Shown: positions 1 to 9,782 of the stretch, one piece after another
Position numbering within the stretch: position 1 is the first letter of the stretch
Layout of the letters: each line of letters begins with the position of its first letter
Source of the DNA: Willaertia magna
Taxonomy: Eukaryota; Heterolobosea; Eutetramitea; Acrasida; Naegleriidae
Assembly: GCA_902984215.1 (NCBI GenBank)
Contig: CADWAF010000324.1
Coordinates: 1-54,316 of the forward strand
Direction: 5' to 3'
DNA length: 54,316 nt
The notes under the pieces: model-generated
Told to the model about the DNA's origin: nothing
The model's database searches: none
Seen by the model: the letters and a program-made list of their open reading frames with translations, nothing else
Made by a program: the position numbers and the translations under genes

Positions 1-23
1 GGGTTCAAATCCCACCCTGACCA
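1..23 (+). tRNA. 3' end of a tRNA gene (cut by window edge)
   Basis: Bases 1-15 form a T-arm: stem GGG, loop TTCAAAT, stem CCCAC, which matches the Pol III B box. They are followed by a 7-nt acceptor strand CCTGACC, discriminator A23 and a TTTT terminator at 29-32. The 5' acceptor strand should therefore be GGTCAGG. This acceptor/T-arm combination resembles eukaryotic tRNA-Leu, but the anticodon lies outside the window and the identity is a guess. Confidence 0.7.
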
Positions 24-188
24 GCACATTTTAACTTTGTTTCATTTTCCTCTTGCTGGCTGCTGATTTCCCAAATATCCTTTGTTTTATGTTTTACAAA
101 TTAATTTTCCAATTCATCCTCAAATTTCAAAAAATAATTCTTTTAAGGAAAAAATTTTAAAGCTTTTTATTAAAAACAAAAAACTAAT

Positions 189-1085
189 TTATATTCCACT
201 ACAACATTTACATCCATGCAATCTCTGTAAATACTTGTCACTTTCCTCAAAATCAAACTTAATCAAACGTACAATTTTCTTTCTAAAATTAGCATTCTCT
301 TTTCCATATAAATGTAAACATTTCTCAAACATCTCAAAAGATTTTTCATAATTTAAATTAATTAAAAAATATCTTCCATAAATAAAATAAATTTCTTGTA
401 AATGTTTAATACAATTATCATATTCAATTTTTGTATTAAAATTATTTATATTTAAAGCTAAAAATAAACATTCAATACATTTATTAAAAATTATTTCTAA
501 AGTTAAAAATTCATTTTTATTTTTATTATTTTTATTTAAATAAATTGAAGGAATTGTACCAAAATTTATATTTTGTAAACTTTTACAATTTTCATTTATA
601 ATTATAAATTTATTAAATATTAAACTTAAACAAGTAATAATAGAATCAATACAATTTGATTTATGATTCGTTAAATCTAAAATTTCAATCATTATTTTAA
701 AAATAGAATTTAACTGTTCATTTGAATAAATAAAATTATTATTTCCGCCAAAAACAACACCATTTTTTAAACTATTATTTTTTAAATTATTATTAAAATC
801 ATCACTATTATTATGGTCCTCTTTATTATTCATTGAAGAAGGATAATTATTTGTACAAGTTATTGTAGATGGTGACGGTTCCGTAATAATTACCGATGGT
901 GATAGCGGAGTATTGTTATTATTTAATTGATTTAATTGGTTTGTAATTAATTTTATAATACGATGAATAAAATCAAAATATGAAATTTTAATTTCTAATA
1001 ATTCATTAAAGGATTGTAAAAGTAAAATAATATCTTGTTTGGATTCTGCCTTTTCAAAAGCTTCCAAGGCTTCGAATTCGTTCAT
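189..1085 (-). CDS. Unknown 298-residue protein with TPR-like C-terminal helices
   Basis: Single-exon gene whose ATG follows an A-run on the coding strand, the usual start context in this window. I do not recognise the family. The N-terminus (MNEFEALEAFEKAE) is helical. Residues about 55-105 are Asn/Ser/Thr-rich and unlikely to be folded. Residues about 120-275 are predominantly helical; the stretch around YFLINLNYEKSFEMFEKCL looks like one tetratricopeptide helix pair. The C-terminus ends in a Cys-rich HGCKCCSGI, which could bind a metal or be lipidated, though no CaaX box is present. No introns are evident. No function is assigned. Confidence 0.7.
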   Translation of the reverse strand: MNEFEALEAFEKAESKQDIILLLQSFNELLEIKISYFDFIHRIIKLITNQLNQLNNNNTPLSPSVIITEPSPSTITCTNNYPSSMNNKEDHNNSDDFNNNLKNNSLKNGVVFGGNNNFIYSNEQLNSIFKIMIEILDLTNHKSNCIDSIITCLSLIFNKFIIINENCKSLQNINFGTIPSIYLNKNNKNKNEFLTLEIIFNKCIECLFLALNINNFNTKIEYDNCIKHLQEIYFIYGRYFLINLNYEKSFEMFEKCLHLYGKENANFRKKIVRLIKFDFEESDKYLQRLHGCKCCSGI

Positions 1086-1273
1086 TTTTTTTTTTTAATT
1101 TTTTCTTTTTTTTTTTAATTCGCGGACAAGTTGCTTTTTAAACCAATTAGTGGTTTGATAATTGGATCATTGTAATGACTATTCCACTACTTAACTCCAA
1201 GTTGGGTTGTTAACAATGATTATTATTATAATAATAATGATGCTAACAATTTATTGAATTTAAAAATACAAAA

Positions 1274-3296
1274 TTACTTTTTTCTAAAGTGAGGCATAGG
1301 GATTTTCACCTCCTCTACTTCATAATCTTTTCCAACAACAGTATTATTATTTTGATCAATATTATTAAAAGGACATAAACTTTCACCATATTCATCCATC
1401 ATTGGTAAAACATTTGGATTTGATTGTTCTTTAGAACTTTGTGCTCTTAACCAAAATGCTCTATCAAATGATTTTAATAACATGTATTCTAATTTTCCAG
1501 TTGAATCAAAATATAAAGGTTTATGTTTTTGAACAGTTAAAACAAATTCATCTAATAATTTATGTGTTGTAAAAACTATTGATTTACCACTAACCATTTT
1601 CTTTAATTGATCACTACAATCACTATTTAAAATTAATTCTTTAATTGTTGGATCTAAATGATACCTCATATCACATACTCCATCATTCTTTAATCTATCC
1701 ATATATACTCTTAATGGTCCTCTTAAATTCTTTTCTAAATCATTTCTAATTCCTAAATAATCTAAAACTGACATTACAAAATGTTGACAATTACAAGTTT
1801 TGTTATCATACATTTTATGTGCATTCCAATGTGCACATATGGATGCTATTTTATCAATTGTTTTAGCTACTTGTTCTAATGTTGTAATTTTACATACATC
1901 TACTGCGAATACTGCTTTAGCACTAGATTTAGCTCTAACGACAGCAATAGATGAATCTCCCCATTCAATATACCACGGTCCAATAATTAATGCAGTCTTT
2001 TTAATACTTTAATAAATAATTTATAATGTTAAAAATACTTACGTGGAACATGCCATATTCCATTTGTTGTATTGTTGAATGTTTAAATAATGAACCAAAT
2101 CTACGAACAAATTTATGTCTATTATAAATTTAATAAAATAAATAGATTAATCAAATAAATAAATTAAATTAAAACTTACACTTGACCATCAGCCATTTCA
2201 GTAACAACCATTTTTACTTTCATATAAGCCTCTTGTGGTTTTCTATTTTCATAAACTGGTAAACGTGCTGGATTTAAATATTTATATCTAAATCTTTCAG
2301 CGAATACTAGATTTTGACAAATTGTTGAAATAACATTACTATCAAATTGTTGTTCTCTTAAATGTTCTAATTTTTGTAAACAATAATCATAATCTATTGG
2401 TATTTTAAATTTGTAATTAATGCAGTAAAAAAAAAGGCGGGAGAGGGTTAAGCGGGAAAAAAATTACAAGGCTTTGGTTAGAGATGGATGAAAGGGAAAG
2501 GTTTGATATACTTACTGTATTTTTGTTGATTGGAAAAGTCTTCGGTATTCCATAGAGGAGCTTCTGGAACTTGGTTAAAGGATTGTACATTACTTGCGGT
2601 ACTTCTACTTGTCATCATACTTGTACCTGTTGTTATAGTTGCTGGTTTATCTTCTAGATCTCTTGCAAATTCTCTTTCATATTCCATTTCCTCTTCTGTT
2701 TTGTTTTTATCATTGTTATTATTATTGTTACTATAATTTTCATTTAACTTCGGAGTTGTTGTTGTACTTGGCTTGGTATCTAATTCCTCAATTTCATCAT
2801 AGTTATTCTCTGCATAGTTTTTATTTCCATTGTTATTATTACTATTGTTATTGTTGAATGAAGAATTAGAAGAAGATGAAGATCCTGTATTATTATTATT
2901 TACTAGACCACCTTGTCCAGTGCTGTCCGTCAATAATCCAGATTGTATTTGATTTTGTTTTAATTCTTGAATTTTCCCGTAAATACTTAAAGCACTTCCT
3001 TTTGGTATACCACAATCACTTAAATCTTGAACCGTAAAACACATGATTGACGCACCATCGAATTGTTGTTTTACAAGAACTTATTAAAATTAAACAATTA
3101 AATTATTGAAAATTTAAAAAATTAAAACTATTGGAATCATCATGAATGAAACAAACGTACCATCAATGACAGTTTTCTTATCATATTTATTATTATTTAA
3201 CCACTGTCTAAAATTTTCTGGTGTCCAAGATTTAAGTGGTATTTCGTCCAAAGCAACAACCCCAGCACTTCTCGATTTAAAGATTCCAAATGGCAT
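1274..3296 (-). CDS. SAM-domain protein with LRAT/NlpC-like C-terminal domain (copy A)
   Basis: Five exons: complement(1274..1996, 2043..2118, 2180..2393, 2516..3079, 3161..3296). All introns are GT-AG and in phase, giving 570 residues. Residues 24 to about 88 form a sterile-alpha-motif domain that starts WTPENFRQWL and is completed across intron 1 (FDGASIMCF, LSDCGIPKGSAL). A long Asn/Ser/Thr-rich linker follows. The C-terminal about 240 residues carry NKTCNCQHFV (about 395-405), which resembles the NCEHF nucleophile motif of LRAT/NlpC-type thiol hydrolases and acyltransferases. No upstream His is clearly conserved with copy B in the usual position, so activity is uncertain. The conserved tail includes HKPLYF and FDRAFWLR. 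It forms a tandem pair with 3611-5380 in the same orientation. Confidence 0.8.
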
Positions 3297-3610
3297 TTTT
3301 TTTTGATTGTTGTTATTTTGTTGATTATTGATTAATGGTGATGAAATTTAAAAAAATGAACGACACAATTGATCTTTTGTTTAATGGAGAGTTATTATTT
3401 CATAAAAAATAGTTTATCCTGAAGAACTAACGAAAAAGAACATTATTGAAAATATGTAGAAAATTGTTGGTGTTTAGGAAAGAAGACAAAAATTTCAAAG
3501 TTTTATTTTATTGGCCAATTCGCACGTTTTTAGAAAAATATTATATTTGTTTAATTATTATTTTAAAATTTATTTCAATTTATATTAACAAATTATTTTA
3601 AAAAGTGATA
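3297..3610. other. Intergenic region between tandem SAM genes
   Basis: About 310 bases of AT-rich sequence holding the promoter of copy A and the 3' flank of copy B. I see no RNA gene and no repeat longer than simple A/T runs. Confidence 0.6.
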
Positions 3611-5380
3611 TTATTTAGGGATAGGAAATGGTACACAAATTCCCTCTAATTCATAATCATTACCCACTATTGAATTTATATCTTCCGGTAAGGTATTGAA
3701 TGGACATAGACATCTTTCACCATTTTCTAATGGTTTAAATAAGTCATTAGAGCCTTCCTTAGAACTTTGTGTTCTTAACCAAAAGGCTCTGTCAAATGCT
3801 TTTAACAATGCAAAATCATATTTACCTATTCCTTCAAAATATAATGGTTTATGTCTTTGAATAATTTTAACAAATTCATCTAATATTCTATGAGAATGAA
3901 ATATAATATAACCATTATAAATATATTTCCTTAATTCATCACTTGTGGGTGTATTTCTCATTAACTCTTTAATTTGAGGTTCTAAAGGATAACTCATAGA
4001 ACAAACACCATTCGTTTTTAAATTTTCAATATAAGTTTTAACAGTTCCTTTTATATTACTTTCTAAATAGTTTGAGATTTGAAGATATTCTAAAACAGCA
4101 TTTACAAAATGTTGACAATTACAAGTTTTGTTATCATATTCTTTTTCACTATTCCAATGAGCACATAGAGAAGCTAATCTATCTATTGTATTTGCAACAT
4201 TATCTAATCCAGTTACTTTACAAACATCTACTGCCAATACAGCTTTCGAACTGGAACGATGTCTAGTTATTGCAATTGAAGAATCTCCCCATTCAATATA
4301 CCATGGTCCAATAATCAATGCAGTCTTTTTAATATGTTACACTAAAAAAGGCAATAGAAAGTACTTACGTGAAACATTCCATATTTCATTTGGTGAATAG
4401 TTGGACTAATTTTAGTTACAAAACGACGAGCCAATCTAGAGAGGGCAGCGTCTGACATTTCTGTTATAACTAATTTAATTTTTAAACAAGCATTACTTGG
4501 TTTATCAATTGAGGATTTTCTTAAACTAGATGAATAGATAGGTAAACGTGAAGGATTTAAATATTTATATCTAAATCTTTCTGCAAATACTAAATTTTGA
4601 CAAGTTTCAATTACCAATTTCTCATCATATTGATTCATTACTGCCTTTACCTTTATTAATGCTTTATTAAATTCTAAAATAGATATTTATAATTATTTAA
4701 ATTATAATTTTAAATAATAACTTACTCTCCAATTGCGATTGATTTAGTTTACTAAGGTCCCAAGATGGAGCCTCAGGAACAAGATTAAAACTTGTTTTTA
4801 ATGTTGATTTACTAGCATTACTTATAAATTGTGGTTGAGGTTGATGACTGGCAGGTGTTTGTTGTTGTTGATGAGAAGATTGTTCATTAAGAGGAGCTTT
4901 TGTTGCATCTTTCGGATTAACAATATCTTCAGCTAATTCTTTTAATTCCTCAATATCTTCATCAATAGGAATTGTTGGATTTGGATCGAAAGAAGTGTTA
5001 TTGTTATTTGTAGGAGTTGAAGGTGATGCTGTTGTCATCTTTTGTTTTTGAAGTACTTCTTGTATTCTATTGTAGACTGATAGTGCGCTTCCTCTTGCAA
5101 CACCAATTTCAATTAAGTTTTCTACTGCTGTAAAGTTAAGTAAGGAAACTCCATCAAATCTATGTTTAACAATTTCTTTGTTGTTTGACGGTCAACCAAT
5201 CAAATGTAGATGATTTAATGACGCTTAGTATTTATTTTACTTACTTTTAATTGTATCCTTGTCGTAATGATTTACTTTTAACCAGTACTTAACATTATCA
5301 GGTGTCCAATTAGTAACTGGTGCATTCTCTAAATCAATTAAGTTTGGTCCAGGAGAGATTGATGGAGGGAAAAAGGGCAT
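3611..5380 (-). CDS. SAM-domain protein with LRAT/NlpC-like C-terminal domain (copy B)
   Basis: Paralogue of the gene at 1274-3296. Exons: complement(3611..4324, 4369..4673, 4726..5175, 5245..5380), 534 residues. Exon 1 is 136 nt, the same as in copy A, with the same phase. The SAM domain reads WTPDNVKYWL, FDGVSLLNF and IGVARGSALSVY. The linker is shorter and richer in Pro/Gln. The C-terminal domain keeps NKTCNCQHFV (Cys about 365/367), HKPLYF, FDRAFWLR and QSSKEGSN. Copy A has an intron (2119-2179) within the segment equivalent to ITEMSDAALSRLARRF; copy B reads straight through, so one intron was gained or lost after duplication. The role is unknown. A SAM domain suggests self-assembly or partner binding. 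Confidence 0.8.
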
Positions 5381-5911
5381 TTAGAATTTTTCACTTTTTT
5401 AAAAGTTAATTATAAGATTCTTTAGTTATGAATAATACGATCAAAAGCACATTCAATAATAATAATTTTTTAAAATTGTCTATATAGTTTATTAAGGATA
5501 TTTCCCTTTTTAATTAAAAATAATTTACAATTAATATGTGAAATGTAGCTAGTTGTTAATCATGCAATGCTACGCCACGAACGAGAAAGAAAGTAAAGGA
5601 ATTATTTAAAAAAGAAATATTTTTTGACGAACGAGGAAAGTAGTTCCTTTTTGTCCAACAGTACTTTACTAACGAACTATCGTATAAACAAATTACATTG
5701 TAGCAACCCTTAACAACTATTTTTGTGTCCTTTTAATTACAAGGCAAGGTGAATTTCAACAAACCCTAGTTTCCTCACATATTAGAATTAAAAAGTAGGC
5801 TTGATTCATGACCAAAACCAAAAGCATTTCATTGTGAGTCTTCAAAACCTTTCAAATAATTTATTGGATAACCCTTGGCCATCGGAATTGGCAAGTGATA
5901 AACAAAAAAAA
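5381..5911. other. Divergent intergenic region
   Basis: About 530 bases between two genes that start in opposite directions, so it should hold both promoters. It contains AT-rich sequence and short mixed-composition stretches. No RNA gene, long repeat or coding remnant is visible. Confidence 0.6.
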
Positions 5912-7168
5912 ATGCCAATCATAGAAGTTGACAACTATTTTAAAGAAGAAGAAGAGAAAGAACAAGAAAAGCAACAAACAACAATTAACAACAACACAGA
6001 AGATAACAACAACAAAAATATTAATTTTGAAAAACGTCTTTTCCTAAAAGAAATTGAAAGTTTATCCTACAATTATTATTCTTTACAATTATTACCAAAC
6101 TATATCTTTTCTCCAGTTTTAAAAAATTTATTCCTTTACGATAGTTCTCCATCTTCTCATCAAGAAGAATCTGAACAAGAAAATATAAAAGAAAATAAGA
6201 ATTTAAAGAATGATAGAAAGATTAATAAGATTAATTACTTTCCAGAAAATGATAATGATATTATTAGTGAAGAAGCATATATTAATTTAATTCATCAAAA
6301 TTCATTTAGTTTACAATGGAATTCTAAATCAAATCATAATATTTCTATTTATAGTTTATTTCAATACTATTTTGGTCCAATATCTATGCTATTTTTATTT
6401 TTTTTAATTGTTGGATTATTATCTATTACTTTTATTTTTTCATTTAAATTTATTCCTTCTTTTAATACTTATATTGAAAATATATTTTTTTCAACTGATT
6501 TTACTTTTGAAAATAATGATGGGACATTTGATAGATCATTTACTACAATTATATTAAAAATGTTTGGGAATGGGAAGAAATTAAGGGAATTATTTATTTT
6601 TATGTTATTTTTATTTGGTTCATGTTTTTTAATTTTAATTTCTTCCTTTTTTATAATGTGGTTATTATTATTTTTAATTAAAAAATTACTTATTGAACAA
6701 AAATTAAAATCAAGTACTTTTTTATATGAAATGTCAACTGTTAATGAAAAGACATCATTGTTGTTTTTAGATGAAGAAGAAAATAATACAAATGAAATGT
6801 ACAAAGGATTTATAACTGTTAAGCCTATAGATTGGAATAAAAGTAGTACTCAATTAAAAACTGTATTTTTAAATCAAATTATGAATAGAAAAATTAATTT
6901 ATTAGAAATTTATTCCTTTGTACTTTTATCAGAAAATCAAAATTTAAAGAAGAATAGTTTTGATTTTGCAATGAGAATGATGGAAGAATTAATGGATTAT
7001 GCAAAACGTAATGGATATAATTATTTATTGATATATGTCAGTAATTTGGATTATGGCTTAATGAGATGTTGTGATAAATTAGGATTTAAAAAATTACAAG
7101 ATGATTGTGATGTTGTAATTTGTCCACCAATTGCCATTCATTGTTATGCAAGAAAATTAAAATAATTT
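5912..7168 (+). CDS. Membrane-anchored GNAT-like acetyltransferase
   Basis: The start is the first in-frame ATG (AAAAAAAAATGCCA context), giving 417 residues; no ATG lies further upstream in frame. Residues 1-150 are acidic and Asn/Glu-rich. Two strongly hydrophobic segments follow, at about 151-178 (ISMLFLFFLIVGLLSITFIF) and about 226-256 (LFIFMLFLFGSCFLILISSF), so the protein is probably inserted as a hairpin. Residues about 320-417 resemble the second half of a GNAT N-acetyltransferase: a helix with MRMMEELMDYAKRNGY, strand YLLIYVSN, then GLMRCCDKLGFKKL, which matches the acetyl-CoA-side helix and the 'LGF' strand. NAT8-type enzymes also pair a membrane hairpin with a GNAT fold. The acetyl-CoA pyrophosphate loop (R/QxxGxG/A) is not clear, so activity is uncertain. 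Confidence 0.65.
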
Positions 7169-7225
7169 TGAAACGGCAATAAATAAATTAATAATTATAA
7201 TAAAATCCCAATTTAGAGACATTTA

Positions 7226-8759
7226 TTAATCTTGTTTAGAGAAAATAAAAGAAGTATAATTATCCCTTGCAGTAACTTCTTTTTCAACATAATCCTTTAA
7301 GAATGGAGGTAATTCAATTGGTTTACCAGGATCAACATCTTCAACATCTAAAATAAAAGTACCTTCACCCTTACCATTAAGATAATGATTTAATTCAAAG
7401 TAATGGTTTTGATAAACAAAACTATAAATCTTTTTCCTTATTGGAATTCTAGTTTTATCAGATTGTTCCAATAAATTAACAAAAGTTCTTGCATTAATTG
7501 GTCTAGCCTTTGTACTTTCCTTACCATCCTCAGTTATAGATGAAGAGTTATAAGAGTAAGAATAAATACCATTCTGTCCTCTTCTAACAATTCTAGTAAC
7601 TGTACCCTCTTCGGAAGAAGGTAAAAACACTTGTTCTAAATCAATAATTTCATGTTTTACATCTAATTGTACCTTTTCTAATGGTTTTAATAAGAATCTA
7701 CGTCTAACACCTTTAGCACGTGGAATTCCAATTTGATGAGATAATATATTAAACACTCTTTGTAGTTTCTCATCAAAACTCTTAGTAAAATTATCTACAA
7801 TAAACACTTGAGGATGTCCAATATAACTTGCACGTAATTTATAATCTAACTCTCTTGCTAACTCAACTGATTCCGATCTAACATTATTATTCTCTAATGT
7901 ATAAAACTCTTCTGCTCCTTCTGCAGTTGAAACTAAGTGAATAACACAATCATATCTCTTATCTCTCAATTGTGGAACAGTCCAGCCATAAGTGTCTAAC
8001 TATCGGAATTATATATAGTTAACACAAATCATCATCTATTTAACTAAATAATTACTTACCATTGCTTGCCATATGTAATCATCACAATAAGCCCTAGTAT
8101 CCATACATCCTCTATCACAAAGTAAGATAGTAGGTTTCTTTAAAGACTTTGCAAGTTCATAATAACAATCTTCTAAAGCCATTTGTGTTCTAATAATAGA
8201 TGCTTCAAATGCAATGATTTGTTCTTTTGTGGCATCTGCTGGTGGTCTTGCTCCTCCAGTCATTAATAAAGTTGCAACTAAATAATTAAGTTAACTAACT
8301 TTACACAAATTTATGGTAAATGAATCACTTACCCTCTGTTACAATAAATACATGAAATCCTAAATTTTGTAATCTTTCACGTAACTTTTGAATACCTGTT
8401 GATTTTCCAGAACAAGGACCTCCTGTTAAAACAATTCTATAAATTGGTGGTGCTTCACCTTCTAATTTACTTTCTTCAGCAAGAATTTCTTGAATGATAG
8501 AAAATTGTTGTTCTTGTTTATTTAATTCTTCATCACTTTTATTCATATAGTAATAAGCTAAACCACCAGCTATGGAAACTAATGACAGAGTTGTGAAAAT
8601 ATTTCTATAAGAACCATTATTGTTAAAAGAGCTATAAAAACGATGATGATTCTTTATATTAATAGCAGATAAAGCATTGGAGTTTTTAGAGTGAAAGGAT
8701 GATTTCAACTTTCCACAATTTCGGAGTGTTTTCTCTACCAGAGACCTGGTTGTTTGCAT
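7226..8759 (-). CDS. Ttd14-like NTPase with CYTH-type C-terminal domain
   Basis: Three exons: complement(7226..7999, 8060..8277, 8333..8759), with GT-AG introns of 60 and 55 nt, giving 472 residues. The first 55 residues are basic and Ser-rich, like a mitochondrial presequence, and a hydrophobic stretch at 57-72 follows. A NadR/Ttd14-type AAA domain begins with the Walker A GGPCSGKST at 113-121. PTILLCDRGCMD is the Walker-B-like strand, and the conserved LDTYGW and YDCVIHLV follow. The C-terminal about 200 residues look like the CYTH-like barrel of Ttd14 (basic strand RRFLLKPLE, then acidic IIDLEQVFL). In flies Ttd14 binds GTP and phosphoinositides and affects receptor trafficking. The organellar location here is inferred from the N-terminus only. 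Confidence 0.82.
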
Positions 8760-8923
8760 TTTTTTCCAACAGTTGTTATTTACAATTCAGCTTTGTTGCT
8801 TACTGCAATTTTTATTTTTTTTTAAATTAAGCCTGAACGGTTTCTCATTTTAGAAGCCTGAATAACTTTAACGGTAGTGGGCACCAGATTTAACAGGTAA
8901 ATCACGGTTTGAATTGTTGTGTC

Positions 8924-8933
8924 GAGCCGGCTC
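8924..8933. promoter_or_regulatory. GC-rich palindrome in a divergent promoter
   Basis: GAGCCGGCTC is a perfect 10-bp palindrome and one of the few GC-rich tracts in this AT-rich non-coding sequence. It lies 35 bases before the ATG at 8968 and 165 bases before the ATG of the Ttd14-like gene on the other strand. It may be a factor-binding site shared by the two genes. This is inference from position and composition. Confidence 0.3.
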
Positions 8934-8967
8934 TAGTTACAACACGTTTGTTTTAACGTAAAGAAAA

Positions 8968-9655
8968 ATGAGCAAACAGAAAGAAGGGACTTCGTTGAAA
9001 ATTAAAGATGATTCAAGGAAGGAGATTGATCATTTGAAAGAATTATTGAACTTGAAAGCGAAAGAAATAACCACATTACAAACTGCATTGAAAGAAAGTA
9101 TGTTTTTTTTTGATTCAAACATATTTATTGAATGTTTTTTAAGATAAGGAAAAACATTCCGGAGTTAATAATGATATAATAATGAGGAATGCAAAATTGG
9201 AAAGAGCTTACAAAGAATTAGAGATGCAAAAGAAAGAAGTAGAAAAACAAAATTATAAATTAAGGGAAACTATAGCATCACTAAAGGGAAAAATAGAGGT
9301 TTATGAAAAGCTCTTAAACGTAAATGCACAAACAACAGTAGCTGTGTCTACTTCAGATTCGTCACAACCCTTAATAATGAACTGTAATAATGAGGGAAAT
9401 AATATTAACAACATTGAAAAAGAAGTGGAAATACCTCCACCTCTTTCTGAAGCTAGCTCAATAGCAAAAACTCCATCCAAACAAGGACTTCCCAAAAGAA
9501 AATCGGGAGAGAAAAAATTCCAAATGAAAATAGCAAATTACATTAAAAAATACATCCCCTCACCAAAACAAACTGTCAGAAGTCAAAAAAAGCTTGCCTT
9601 TCACATCGTTCCTGTTGACAACGACACAGATGAGGACGAAACACTCATAGGGTGA
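8968..9655 (+). CDS. Coiled-coil protein, unknown function
   Basis: Two exons, 8968-9097 and 9144-9655, joined across a 46-nt GTATGT...AAG intron, giving 213 residues. Starting at 8968 gives an N-terminal MSKQKEGTSLK; without that exon the frame opens only internally. Residues about 15-115 form a heptad-rich coiled coil (IDHLKELLNLKAKEITTLQ, then LERAYKELEMQKKEVEKQNY). The C-terminal half is Ser/Thr/Pro-rich and then basic (GLPKRKSGEKKFQMKIANYI), ending in an acidic tail (DNDTDEDETLIG). It is probably a structural or adaptor protein. No family is recognised. Confidence 0.7.
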
Positions 9656-9782
9656 AGAGTTTAACAAAATTTGAAGCCAACCCACAATGGCATGCCAACA
9701 TGACAATTTTTTGATAAACTAGTTTATCTGAAAAGAAAAGGATAGAAAGCCTTTCTCGTTTATTGACAACAAACAAAAAAAA

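Noticed and set aside
5801..5911. Extended N-terminus of the GNAT-like protein beginning at TTG
   Set aside because: A TTG start is not expected in a eukaryotic nuclear gene; the first in-frame ATG (5912) has the usual A-rich context. The same reasoning moved the starts of the HINT-like, AT-hook, binding-protein-like and type I membrane genes.
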